Source: an uncultured Alistipes sp. (GTDB lineage: Bacteria; Bacteroidota; Bacteroidia; Bacteroidales; UBA932). From it: 64,000 bases of DNA. The translations under genes were made by a program, and so were the position numbers. Below, in pieces: positions 1 to 7,970 of this stretch. The stretch is from contig CABMPD010000005.1 in assembly GCA_902388455.1 (NCBI GenBank), forward strand, positions 58,444-122,443, read 5' to 3'. Every line of letters begins with the position of its first letter. Position 1 is the stretch's first letter. A model generated the notes under the pieces. It was not told the DNA's origin and ran no database searches. It was given only the letters and a program-made list of their open reading frames with translations.

Positions 1-123
1 GACATCACTGACAAGGGTATCGTCCTGCGCGAGATTCATCCCGAGTTCACGGTAGAACAGGTACAGGCCGCTACCGAGGCTCAGCTCATCATTGACCCGG
101 ACCTGAAACCTATGCGTCAGTAA
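1..123 (+). CDS. CoA-transferase subunit B, C-terminal 40 residues (partial)
   Basis: The window opens inside this gene; 40 codons precede TAA at 121-123. The tail contains LREIHPEF and VQAATEAQLI, the pattern at the end of B subunits of class I 3-oxoacid / acetoacetate (butyrate) CoA-transferases, in which the last strand reads L-x-E-I-x-P followed by E-x-V-x-x-x-T-E-A. Such enzymes move CoA between acetate and acetoacetate or butyrate. Only 12 bases separate it from the crotonase gene, so it is very likely the first visible member of the butyryl-CoA operon and would supply or release the C4 acyl-CoA. Family assignment rests on a short tail plus context; the exact acyl substrate cannot be told. 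Confidence 0.7.
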   Translation, partial: DITDKGIVLREIHPEFTVEQVQAATEAQLIIDPDLKPMRQ

Positions 124-135
124 TTTTACTGGAAA

Positions 136-915
136 ATGGATTGGAAATTTCTTAAAATAGAGACTCCCGAGGAGGGTATCTGCATCCTGACGATATCCCA
201 CCCCCAGTCGCTCAACGCCCTGAGCCGGCCGGTACTGGAGGAGATGTACCGTTTCGTGACGGACATCCCCGAGGGTACCGCGGTGCTTATCATCCGCGGA
301 GACGGCCCGAAGTCCTTCGTGGCCGGAGCCGACATCTCCCAGATGGCGGGATTCGACGCAGAGCAGGGGCTGGACTTCGGCCGTTTCGGAGCCGAGGTCT
401 TCCGCAGGATAGAAGAGCTGCCGATACCGGTGATAGCCGCCGTGAACGGCTATGCCCTCGGAGGAGGGTGCGAGCTGGCCATGGCCTGCGACATCCGCAT
501 TGCCTCTGAAAAGGCCAAGTTCGGCCAGCCGGAGGTGAAACTCGGTATTATTCCTGGATTCTCAGGCACCTACCGCCTCCCGAAACTGGTGGGGCAGGGC
601 TATGCCAAGGAGATGATCTACTCCGGAAGAACGATTGATGCCGCCGAGGCCCTGCGCATTGGCCTGGTAAATCACGTATTGCCCCCGGAGGAACTTATGG
701 ACTATGTCCTGGCCCTGGCCCGCGATATCCGTGCTAACGCCCCGATAGCGGTGCGCAAGGCGAAGACCTGCATCAACACCTGCTACGACCTGGACGAGAC
801 CACGGCCCTGGCCGCCGAGAACCGCGCATTTTCCGAATGTTTTGCCACTGAGGACCAGAAGACCGGTATGCAGGCTTTCCTGGCCAAGGGCAAGGCGGAG
901 TTCAAGAACAGATAA
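136..915 (+). CDS. crt: Crotonase (3-hydroxybutyryl-CoA dehydratase / enoyl-CoA hydratase)
   Basis: 259 residues, the usual crotonase length. Reversible hydration of crotonyl-CoA to 3-hydroxybutyryl-CoA in the cytoplasm. Oxyanion-hole segments are visible as AGADI (63-67) and GYALGGGCELA (106-116), and the two catalytic glutamates are E113 and E133 (QPEVKLGIIPG). The usual G-G-T-Q after the second glutamate is S-G-T-Y here, a mild deviation. The ATG at 136 follows GGAAA closely. It sits between the CoA-transferase tail and hbd (26-base gap) in a one-direction operon with bcd-etfBA, which points to the butyrate branch rather than general beta-oxidation. Confidence 0.9.
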   Translation: MDWKFLKIETPEEGICILTISHPQSLNALSRPVLEEMYRFVTDIPEGTAVLIIRGDGPKSFVAGADISQMAGFDAEQGLDFGRFGAEVFRRIEELPIPVIAAVNGYALGGGCELAMACDIRIASEKAKFGQPEVKLGIIPGFSGTYRLPKLVGQGYAKEMIYSGRTIDAAEALRIGLVNHVLPPEELMDYVLALARDIRANAPIAVRKAKTCINTCYDLDETTALAAENRAFSECFATEDQKTGMQAFLAKGKAEFKNR

Positions 916-941
916 TTAGATAGAACAAAACACTGACAGTT

Positions 942-1790
942 ATGACAATAGACAAGATTTCCGTTATCGGCACCGGGACCATGGGCTCCGGTATCGTACA
1001 GGCTCTGGCTCAGGCCGGCCGCAAGGTGACCATGAAGAGCCGCAGCGAGGCTTCCAACACCAAGGCCATGGGCCGCATCACCAAGTCCCTCGGCAAGCTC
1101 GTCGAGAAAGGCAAGATGGAGCAGGCCGCTATGGACGCCACTCTAGCCAACATCACAGTTACCACCGACTACAAGGACATCGCCGATTCCGACCTGATCA
1201 TCGAGGCCGCAGTGGAGGAGATGGACCTGAAGATCGAGCTCTTCAAGATGCTGGACGGTCTATGCAAGCCTGAGACCATCATCGCCACCAACACATCCTC
1301 GCTGTCCATCACCGGCATAGCCGCCGCTATCTCCAGGCCCTGCCACGTGATAGGCATGCACTTCTTCAATCCCGCCACAGTGATGAAGCTCGTGGAGATC
1401 ATCAAGGGACAGAGGACCTCACAGGAGGTGTTCGACGCAGTGTTCGCCCTCTGCCAGGAGATCGGCAAGACCCCCGTGGCAGTCAACGAAGCCCCCGGTT
1501 TCGTGGTCAACCGCATCCTGATTCCGATGGTCAATGAGGCTGTGGGCATCCTCGCCGACGGAGTGGCCTCCCGTGACGATATCGACGCGGCCATGAAGCT
1601 CGGAGCCAACCATCCGATGGGTCCCCTCGCCCTGGCCGACTTGATCGGTCTGGACGTGTGCCTGGCCATCATGGAGGTGCTGCACCGCGAGTTCGGGGAC
1701 GACAAGTACCGCCCTCATCCTCTGCTGAGGAAGATGGTGCGTGCAGGACTGCTCGGACGCAAGACGGGAGAAGGATTTTACAAATACTAA
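942..1790 (+). CDS. hbd: 3-hydroxybutyryl-CoA dehydrogenase
   Basis: 282 residues, the length of single-function Hbd enzymes rather than the fused FadB/FadJ type. NAD(P)H-dependent reduction of acetoacetyl-CoA to 3-hydroxybutyryl-CoA. The Rossmann nucleotide loop GTGTMGSGIVQ is at 10-20, ATNTSSLSIT lies near 115-124, and the catalytic pair is H140 (MHFFNPATVMKLVEI) with E152. The C-terminal helical domain contains the GFVVNRI and GLLGRKTGEGFY motifs typical of the family. Co-directional with crt and bcd (19-base gap), so it should provide the substrate for crotonase. Confidence 0.93.
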   Translation: MTIDKISVIGTGTMGSGIVQALAQAGRKVTMKSRSEASNTKAMGRITKSLGKLVEKGKMEQAAMDATLANITVTTDYKDIADSDLIIEAAVEEMDLKIELFKMLDGLCKPETIIATNTSSLSITGIAAAISRPCHVIGMHFFNPATVMKLVEIIKGQRTSQEVFDAVFALCQEIGKTPVAVNEAPGFVVNRILIPMVNEAVGILADGVASRDDIDAAMKLGANHPMGPLALADLIGLDVCLAIMEVLHREFGDDKYRPHPLLRKMVRAGLLGRKTGEGFYKY

Positions 1791-1809
1791 AATTTAAGCA
1801 TTACTGAAT

Positions 1810-2952
1810 ATGAATTTCAAACTCACACCGACACAGTCGCTTTTCAGGCAGATGATCAGGGAGTTCGCCGAGAAAGAGGTAAAGCCCCTGGCAGCTGAGA
1901 TCGACGAACAGGAGAGATTCCCCATAGAGACGGTCCAGAAGATGGCTCCGCTCGGACTCTTCGGCATACCCCTCCCCGTTGAATACGGCGGGGCAGGCGG
2001 GGACAACATCATGTACACCATCGCAGTAGAGGAGCTCTCGAGAGTCTGCGCCACTACCGGCGTGGTCCTCTCGGCCCACACTTCCCTCTGCCTGGCTCCT
2101 ATCTTCGAGCACGGCACGGAGGAGCAGAAGCGCAAGTATCTGCCCAAGCTGGCCTCCGGCGAATGGCTCGGAGCCTTCGGTCTGACCGAGCCCAACGCCG
2201 GTACGGACGCCTCGGCCCAGCAGACCACAGCTGTCCTCGACGGGGACGAGTGGGTGCTCAACGGCAACAAGATATTCATCACCAATGCCGGCCATGCCCA
2301 TGTCTACGTAATTTTCGCCATGACTGACAAATCCCTGAAGAACAAGGGTATCTCCGCCTTCATCGTAGAGGACGGCACTCCCGGCTTCGAGGTGGGCAAG
2401 AAGGAGCTGAAGCTCGGTATCAGGGGCTCGGCCACCGCAGAGCTTATCTTCTCCGACTGCCGTATACCCAAGGCCAATCTGCTCGGCAAGGTGGGTGGGG
2501 GCTTCGCGATAGCCATGAAGACCCTCGACGGAGGCCGCATAGGTATTGCCTCGCAGGCCCTTGGAATAGCCCAGGGAGCTCTCGACGAGACCGTCAAGTA
2601 CACCATGGAACGCAAGCAGTTCGGCAAGTCCATCTCCCAGTTCCAGAACACCCAGTTCCAGATGGCCGACCTGAAGACCAAGGTCGAGGCATCCCGTCTG
2701 CTCGTCCGCTCCGCAGCCTTCAAGAAGGACTGCAAGGAGCCTTATTCGGCCGATGCCGCCATGGCCAAGCTGTTCGCTGCAGAGACCGCTATGGAAGTGA
2801 CCACCAAGGCAGTGCAGTTCCACGGAGGCTACGGCTACACCCGCGAGTATCCCGTGGAGAGGATGATGCGCGATGCCAAGATCACCGAGATCTACGAGGG
2901 TACATCCGAGGTACAGAGAATGGTGATAGCAGCCAGTATGTTTAAAAAGTAA
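1810..2952 (+). CDS. bcd: Acyl-CoA dehydrogenase, probably butyryl-CoA dehydrogenase
   Basis: 380 residues, a standard short-chain acyl-CoA dehydrogenase. FAD enzyme that interconverts crotonyl-CoA and butyryl-CoA. Family signatures: LTEPNAGTDAS near 120, the GGYGYTREYPVER block, and the catalytic glutamate in IYEGTSE at E363, the position used by butyryl-CoA dehydrogenases. The next two genes are EtfB and EtfA, its electron-transfer partner; Bcd-EtfAB complexes can bifurcate electrons from NADH to ferredoxin and crotonyl-CoA. Direction and bifurcation are inferred from context, not shown by the sequence. Start ATG at 1810 is 19 bases after hbd. Confidence 0.9.
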   Translation: MNFKLTPTQSLFRQMIREFAEKEVKPLAAEIDEQERFPIETVQKMAPLGLFGIPLPVEYGGAGGDNIMYTIAVEELSRVCATTGVVLSAHTSLCLAPIFEHGTEEQKRKYLPKLASGEWLGAFGLTEPNAGTDASAQQTTAVLDGDEWVLNGNKIFITNAGHAHVYVIFAMTDKSLKNKGISAFIVEDGTPGFEVGKKELKLGIRGSATAELIFSDCRIPKANLLGKVGGGFAIAMKTLDGGRIGIASQALGIAQGALDETVKYTMERKQFGKSISQFQNTQFQMADLKTKVEASRLLVRSAAFKKDCKEPYSADAAMAKLFAAETAMEVTTKAVQFHGGYGYTREYPVERMMRDAKITEIYEGTSEVQRMVIAASMFKK

Positions 2953-2964
2953 AATCAGGAAAGT

Positions 2965-3750
2965 ATGAATATAGTAGTTTGTATCAAGCAGGTACCCGAT
3001 ACCACCGAGATCAAGATCAATCCTGTTACCGGTACCCTCATCAGGGACGGAGTGCCCAGCATCATGAATCCCGATGACAAGGGCGGACTGGAGATGGCCC
3101 TCCGTCTGAAGGACAAGTACGGGGCCAATGTAACGGTCATTACCATGGGACCTCCCCAGGCCGACCTGATTCTGAGGGAAGCCTTCGCAATGGGTGTGGA
3201 CAGGGCGATACTCCTAACTGACAGGAAGTTCGCCGGAGCCGACACCCTCGCTACCTCCAATGCTCTCGCCGGAGCTCTCAGGACCCTGGACTGGGACATT
3301 GTCATCACCGGCCGTCAGGCCATCGACGGTGACACCGCCCAGGTAGGCCCTCAGATTGCAGAGCATCTCGATGTGCCTCAGGTCTCGTACGTATGCGACC
3401 TCGAGGTGGAGAAGAGCGGCAAGGCCCTGCGCGTGACCAAGGAGACCGAGGAAGGGGTACAGATACTCGAGGCTCAGATGCCCTGTCTGCTGACTGTTCT
3501 CGCCTCAGCCGTAAAGCCCAGGTATATGAGCGCTCCCGGCATAGTCGAGGCCTATAACAAACAGGTCGAGATCTGGGGCGCCGACCATATCGACGTGGAC
3601 GAGACCAAGCTCGGACTCAAGGGTTCTCCGACAAAGGTGCTCAAGGCCTTCACCAAGGGTCTCAAGGCTCCCGGAGAGGTATTCGAGGTGGATGCCGAGG
3701 AGGCTGTGGGCATCATCGTCTCCCGTCTCAAGGAGAAATTCATCATCTAA
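2965..3750 (+). CDS. etfB: Electron transfer flavoprotein beta subunit
   Basis: 261 residues. Opens with the EtfB N-terminus IVVCIKQVPDTTEIKI and shows MNPDDKGGLEMALRLKD, the DRAILLTDRKFAGADTLATS segment and the TGRQAIDGDTAQVGP nucleotide-binding loop. Partners EtfA to carry electrons to or from the acyl-CoA dehydrogenase encoded 12 bases upstream. In bifurcating Etfs the second flavin binds in this subunit's nucleotide site; the D-G-D-T-x-Q-V-G-P loop seen here is shared by such proteins, but that alone does not prove bifurcation. Cytoplasmic or membrane-associated with Bcd. Confidence 0.93.
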   Translation: MNIVVCIKQVPDTTEIKINPVTGTLIRDGVPSIMNPDDKGGLEMALRLKDKYGANVTVITMGPPQADLILREAFAMGVDRAILLTDRKFAGADTLATSNALAGALRTLDWDIVITGRQAIDGDTAQVGPQIAEHLDVPQVSYVCDLEVEKSGKALRVTKETEEGVQILEAQMPCLLTVLASAVKPRYMSAPGIVEAYNKQVEIWGADHIDVDETKLGLKGSPTKVLKAFTKGLKAPGEVFEVDAEEAVGIIVSRLKEKFII

Positions 3751-3779
3751 CAGTGTAACACCGTTAATATTTTACAGAT

Positions 3780-4787
3780 ATGATCAACAAGAACGACTAC
3801 AAGAACGTATATGTGTTCGCAGAACAGAGAGGCGGTGTTATCCAGCCTGTTGCCCTCGAGCTCATAGGCAAGGCCCGTGACCTGGCCGGGGCCCTCGGCT
3901 CCAAGGTGGTGGCCATGCTCGCAGGCTACAATGTGGAGCATCTCATCCAGCCCCTCTTCGAGTACGGCGCCGATGAGGTGGTGGTTACCGACCACATCGA
4001 GCTCAAGGACTATCTTACCGAGCAGTACGCTCAGTCCATATATCAGATTATCACCGCCATGCGTCCCGATATCGTGCTCTTCGGAGCCACCACCATCGGA
4101 CGCGACCTGGCGCCCAGGCTCTCGGCCCGTCTGGCTACCGGCCTCACCGCCGACTGTACGAAGCTGGAGATATCCGAGGACAAGCAGCTGATGATGACCC
4201 GTCCCGCTTTCGGCGGCAACCTGATGGCCACCATCATGTGTACCGAGCACCGTCCCCAGATGTCCACGGTCCGTCCCGGAGTGATGCCCAAGCGCGATCC
4301 CGAGCCCGGACGCACCGGCTCCATCGTCCGCTTCGAGACCAAGTTCGACCACTCCAAAATCCGCGTAAAACTGCTCGAGGAGGTCCGCGAGGAGAAGAAC
4401 AAGGTAGATATCACCGAGGCCAAGATTCTCGTCTCAGGAGGCCGCGGAGTGGGCTGCAAGGAGGGATTTGCCAAGCTGCAGGAGCTTGCGGAAGTCCTCG
4501 GCGCCGAGGTTTCCGCATCCAGGGCCATGGTCGACGCCGGCATCATGCCGCACGACCGTCAGGTGGGCCAGACCGGAAAGACCGTACGTCCCGACCTGTA
4601 CCTCGCCCTCGGTATCTCCGGTGCCATCCAGCACCTGGCCGGTATGGAGGAGTCCGCCTTCATCGTGGCCGTGAACAAGGACAAGTTCGCGCCCATCTTC
4701 AATGTATCCGATATCGGTATAGTAGGAGATGTCAACAAGATAGTGCCCCTGCTGGCCGAGAGATTACGTAAAGAGATGCAGAAATGA
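3780..4787 (+). CDS. etfA: Electron transfer flavoprotein alpha subunit
   Basis: 335 residues. The N-terminal half carries the weak Rossmann-like domain; the C-terminal FAD domain shows VSGGRGVG, SRAMVDAGIMPHDRQVGQTG and ALGISGAIQHLAGM, the segments that hold the flavin. It is 29 bases after etfB. The stop codon TGA overlaps the ATG of the serpin gene (ATGA), which would couple their translation. It completes the crt-hbd-bcd-etfBA set for acetoacetyl-CoA to butyryl-CoA conversion. Confidence 0.93.
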   Translation: MINKNDYKNVYVFAEQRGGVIQPVALELIGKARDLAGALGSKVVAMLAGYNVEHLIQPLFEYGADEVVVTDHIELKDYLTEQYAQSIYQIITAMRPDIVLFGATTIGRDLAPRLSARLATGLTADCTKLEISEDKQLMMTRPAFGGNLMATIMCTEHRPQMSTVRPGVMPKRDPEPGRTGSIVRFETKFDHSKIRVKLLEEVREEKNKVDITEAKILVSGGRGVGCKEGFAKLQELAEVLGAEVSASRAMVDAGIMPHDRQVGQTGKTVRPDLYLALGISGAIQHLAGMEESAFIVAVNKDKFAPIFNVSDIGIVGDVNKIVPLLAERLRKEMQK

Positions 4788-5968
4788 AAAGACTATGCAT
4801 ACTGATGCTTGCACTGCTGCCGATTACGGCCGCGGCGCAGGCGGAAAGTGTCCTGAAGAGGGGGACCGGCGCAGTTGCGTCCGGTTCCTCTTTTACTTTT
4901 GGACTTTTCCAGGAAATAGCCGCATATGATGACGGAAATATTATATTTATTTCGCCTCTTAGTGCTTCTCTGGCATTGTCCATGACAGCTGTTGGTGCGG
5001 ATGGAACTACTCAGGAAGAAATGATTTCAGCTCTTGGTCATGATTGTTCAATAAAAGAACTTAATGCATACAATAAGAGTGTTATGGCGATGCTGTCATC
5101 CAATTCAGACGGAGTTGTGCTGAATGTAGCTAACTCTTTGTGGATTTCAGATCGGTTTCCGGCAAAGAAGAAATTTATAAAGACTGTAAAGAAAAATTAT
5201 GCAGCAGAGGCCGCAAATCTAGATTTTTCGGATCCTTCATCTCCGTCTGTCATCAACCGCTGGTGTGCAGATAATACAGCCGGCCGCATCGACAAGATGT
5301 TAGATAGGATAGAACCTAACATGGTGATGTATCTGCTCAATGCCCTTTATTTCAAGGGTGACTGGCAGGTACCGTTTGACGGTGAGCGTACACGGGAAGA
5401 TGTGTTCCATGGCGATGATGCCGACAGCAGGGTGAGGTTTATGCACAATACTGAGCATTTTCATTACTATATAGGTGCGGAAGGCTCTATGCTGGAGATG
5501 CCGTATGGGGAGGAAGGTGCTTATGTCATGGATGTACTTCTGCCTGGTGAGGGTGTCTCGGTGGATGAATTTGTTTCAGGACTGGATGAGGAAGGACTTG
5601 CGGTATTTACAGGTTTGTTACAATTCGGCAAGGTCAAAGTTACAATGCCTTCATTTAAAGCAGAGTATGAGACATCACTCGTCAACTTTCTTAAACATCT
5701 TGGAATGAATACAGCCTTCACAGTCTCAGCTGACTTCTCCGGAATATCAAAGGATCCGTTGATGATAAGTGATGTAAGGCAGAAAACATTCATAGAGGTC
5801 AATGAGAAAGGGTCTGAAGCTGCTGCTGTGACATCTGTCTCAGTAATGCGCACTACGGCACTTCCTCCGGACTATGCAGTGTTTACAGTAGACCGTCCTT
5901 TCGTCTTCCTTATCCGGGAGAGAGCGACCGGAACAGTGCTCTTCCTTGGAATGGTCCGGAATCTTTAA
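4784..5968 (+). CDS. Secreted serpin (serine protease inhibitor family)
   Basis: 394 residues with a signal peptide (MKRLCILMLALLPITAAAQA). The serpin fold is clear: FISPLSASLALSMTAVGADG near 55-75, LNALYFKGDW, and the C-terminal PFVFLIRERATGTVLFLG. The hinge VNEKGSEAAAVTS has small residues at P12-P10, as in inhibitory serpins. Counting from the hinge glycine puts the scissile bond in the stretch MRTTAL, so P1 is probably Thr or Arg; this is an estimate. The gene is clearly AT-richer than the etf genes it overlaps by 4 bases, suggesting later acquisition into the operon's 3' end. A hairpin follows the stop. Target protease unknown; host elastase/trypsin-like or self proteases are possible. 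Confidence 0.9.
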   Translation: MKRLCILMLALLPITAAAQAESVLKRGTGAVASGSSFTFGLFQEIAAYDDGNIIFISPLSASLALSMTAVGADGTTQEEMISALGHDCSIKELNAYNKSVMAMLSSNSDGVVLNVANSLWISDRFPAKKKFIKTVKKNYAAEAANLDFSDPSSPSVINRWCADNTAGRIDKMLDRIEPNMVMYLLNALYFKGDWQVPFDGERTREDVFHGDDADSRVRFMHNTEHFHYYIGAEGSMLEMPYGEEGAYVMDVLLPGEGVSVDEFVSGLDEEGLAVFTGLLQFGKVKVTMPSFKAEYETSLVNFLKHLGMNTAFTVSADFSGISKDPLMISDVRQKTFIEVNEKGSEAAAVTSVSVMRTTALPPDYAVFTVDRPFVFLIRERATGTVLFLGMVRNL

Positions 5969-5973
5969 AATAT

Positions 5974-6004
5974 GGCCGGCGGACAGAATTCCGGCCGGCC
6001 TTTT
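5974..6004 (+). terminator. Intrinsic terminator after the serpin gene
   Basis: A GC-rich hairpin (GGCCGGCGGA pairing with TCCGGCCGGCC, one bulged G) begins a few bases after the serpin stop at 5968 and ends in TTTT. It would end the butyryl-CoA/serpin transcript before the ion-channel gene. Confidence 0.7.
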
Positions 6005-6017
6005 AAATCAGTATCTT

Positions 6018-6755
6018 ATGGGAAAGTATATTGGAATAATTCAGAGGTTGCTGAAGAATAAGGTGATGCGCTTTGCCTCCATGCTGGTCATACTGATGTC
6101 CATATCATGTGTGATACTCTCATCGTTTAAGGAGTTCCAGCCGTATGGATGGCTGTTCCAGAGTTTTATACATCTGGCTTCACTGCTCTTCCTCATAGAG
6201 TACGTCCTCAGGATTTATTCGGCACCGGCGCTTAATCCGGAGCTGCCCGCATACAGGAGCCGTCTCAGGTATATCTTCTCATTTTACGGTATTGTGGATT
6301 TTGTGGCTGTAATTCCTTTTGTGATGACCTACTTCTATTGGGATACGGAGACAGTCCACATCATCATTCTTCCGTATGTTTTCATCGTCTTCAAACTGAT
6401 ACGTTACTCAACAGCCTTTCAGCTTATACTCAAGGTGATGAAGAGTGTCCGCTCGGAACTGTTGACGGCATTCACCGCCTGTCTTATCATCATCTGCTTT
6501 TCGGCCATACTGGTATACTTCGTGGAGAAAGGTGCCCAGCCCGAAGTGTTCAAGAACATCGGCGACAGCATGTGGTGGGCTGTAATCACCTTCACTACAG
6601 TCGGATACGGAGACATTTATCCTGTTACTCCCATCGGCCGCATTCTCTGTGCTTTCATCAGTTTCGTGGGAATAGCCATGCTGGCCATCCCCACCGGTAT
6701 CATAAGTTCGGCGTTCATCGCTTCGATGAAGGACAAACTTTCGAAAAAGAACTGA
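6018..6755 (+). CDS. Voltage-gated-type potassium channel subunit
   Basis: 245 residues from the ATG at 6018; an in-frame start further upstream would lie across the terminator hairpin, so it is rejected. The selectivity filter TTVGYGD (193-199) sits between two hydrophobic segments (about 150-168 and 205-228), with a pore helix MWWAVITF. Four more hydrophobic segments precede it, giving the six-TM Kv/KvAP-like layout; the S4-like stretch (KLIRYSTAFQLILKVMK) has few positive charges, so voltage sensing may be weak. No C-terminal RCK or cyclic-nucleotide domain. Inner membrane, tetrameric by family. It stands alone, convergent with the flavodoxin gene 2 bases away. Confidence 0.9.
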   Translation: MGKYIGIIQRLLKNKVMRFASMLVILMSISCVILSSFKEFQPYGWLFQSFIHLASLLFLIEYVLRIYSAPALNPELPAYRSRLRYIFSFYGIVDFVAVIPFVMTYFYWDTETVHIIILPYVFIVFKLIRYSTAFQLILKVMKSVRSELLTAFTACLIIICFSAILVYFVEKGAQPEVFKNIGDSMWWAVITFTTVGYGDIYPVTPIGRILCAFISFVGIAMLAIPTGIISSAFIASMKDKLSKKN

Positions 6756-6757
6756 AA

Positions 6758-7303
6758 TTATTTCACCCAGACTTCGATGGCGGTCCGGGAGGCGCCGTTG
6801 AGCAGCTTGCCGCTCTGCCAGTCGAGTGCGGGATACTCTTTTCTGAGCTGGGCAGCGGAGTTGGTGATGCCGCTGCCGCCGGAGGTGGCGAAGGGGATGA
6901 CGGTCTTGCCTGAGAAGTCGTAGGTCTCTAAAAAGGTGTTCACGGCACGGGGCGCGAGGTTCCACCAGATAGGGTAGCCGATGTAGATTACGTCATAGCT
7001 GCCGGCGTTCTGCAGGTCTGCCTTGATGGCGGGGCGGGACTTGGAGTCGTTCATTTCCTTAGTGCTGCGGGATGTCTTGTCGGTCCAGTCGAGGTCGGCG
7101 GCAGTGTATTCCTGTACGGGAGTGATTTCGTAAAGGTCTCCGCCGGTGACTTCTGCAATAAGTTTTGCAACCCTCTCAGTAGTTCCGGTGGCTGAGAAGT
7201 AGGCCACGAGTGTCTTTTTACTGTTCATAACTTGCTGATTCTGTGCAGTGGCCGTCAGGCATACCGCCAGGGCCGCCGCAATGGTTGGAATAATACGTTT
7301 CAT
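6758..7303 (-). CDS. Secreted/periplasmic flavodoxin-family protein
   Basis: 181 residues from ATG at 7303, chosen because it gives a clean signal peptide (MKRIIPTIAAALAVCLTATA) that an earlier in-frame start would bury. The phosphate-binding loop VAYFSATGTTERVA and the YPIWWNLAPRAVNTFLE and FATSGGSGITN segments match the flavodoxin-like family found in gut anaerobes (often annotated flavodoxin_4). FMN-binding electron carrier or reductase, exported by prediction. No partner gene lies next to it: the channel is convergent and the hydrolase upstream starts 87 bases away. Substrate unknown. Confidence 0.85.
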   Translation of the reverse strand: MKRIIPTIAAALAVCLTATAQNQQVMNSKKTLVAYFSATGTTERVAKLIAEVTGGDLYEITPVQEYTAADLDWTDKTSRSTKEMNDSKSRPAIKADLQNAGSYDVIYIGYPIWWNLAPRAVNTFLETYDFSGKTVIPFATSGGSGITNSAAQLRKEYPALDWQSGKLLNGASRTAIEVWVK

Positions 7304-7389
7304 ATTCGATGGATAATTTTTCTGCAAAGTTACATTCCGTGCCCGTACCGTCCGCAACCCGGATTACAGAATAATCTCCCAATTTTACT

Positions 7390-7938
7390 TTATGACTCCA
7401 GAAACTCCCGGAGGGCCGTGCCTCCGTCGATTGAGGGGCAGTATTCCTCCAGCACATTGAACTGCGGAGAGCGGCCGTAGATGGCGATGCCGTCCTTGAG
7501 AGTGTTGAGTACGCAGACATCTCCGGCGATACCGCAGACATCCACCACTTCGATATCCAGGCGGTAGAGCAGGAAATCTATGTGGCGGGCCGAACAGAGG
7601 TTCTTGAAGATGGAGTACTCCTCGAAATTTTTCTTCTCGCCCTTGCGGAACATCTTCACCTCACCCTGAGTATTGTACACGGCGTCCATAATCGGCTGAT
7701 AGACGGCAGCACCAATGGTATTCACCACGCAGTGCATCGGCCACTGCCCTCCATTCTCGTAGAACGAGCAGTGTCGGTAGGGATGCTGGTCCATGGTTAT
7801 CAGCTTGCAGATGTATTCCCCGTCGGTCCTGAGGATGTAGTCGGCAAGAGCGTCCATTTTTTCCTTTGCACCTTCCACCTTCAGGCTTCCGCTTATGAAG
7901 TCTATCTGCGGGTCTACGATCATTAACAGCTTTCTCAT
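7390..7938 (-). CDS. Nicotinamidase-like cysteine hydrolase (isochorismatase superfamily)
   Basis: 182 residues from ATG at 7938 (MRKLLMIVDPQIDFISGSL). Catalytic residues of nicotinamidases are visible: the first Asp in VDPQIDF, the metal-site pattern MDQHPYRHCSF followed by GQWPMHCV, and the nucleophile in GIAGDVCV. The W-P-x-H-C motif is what sets nicotinamidases apart from isochorismatases. It would convert nicotinamide to nicotinate for NAD salvage, or act on a related amide. It lies 32 bases after the helicase gene on the same strand, so they may share a transcript. Confidence 0.8.
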   Translation of the reverse strand: MRKLLMIVDPQIDFISGSLKVEGAKEKMDALADYILRTDGEYICKLITMDQHPYRHCSFYENGGQWPMHCVVNTIGAAVYQPIMDAVYNTQGEVKMFRKGEKKNFEEYSIFKNLCSARHIDFLLYRLDIEVVDVCGIAGDVCVLNTLKDGIAIYGRSPQFNVLEEYCPSIDGGTALREFLES

Positions 7939-7970
7939 ATCATTTTCATTTAAAAGTTCCAAACAGCATT

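Noticed and set aside
5946..6017. Longer potassium channel starting at 5946
   Set aside because: The extra 24 codons run across the terminator hairpin (5974-6004) and have no family support; ATG 6018 is preferred.
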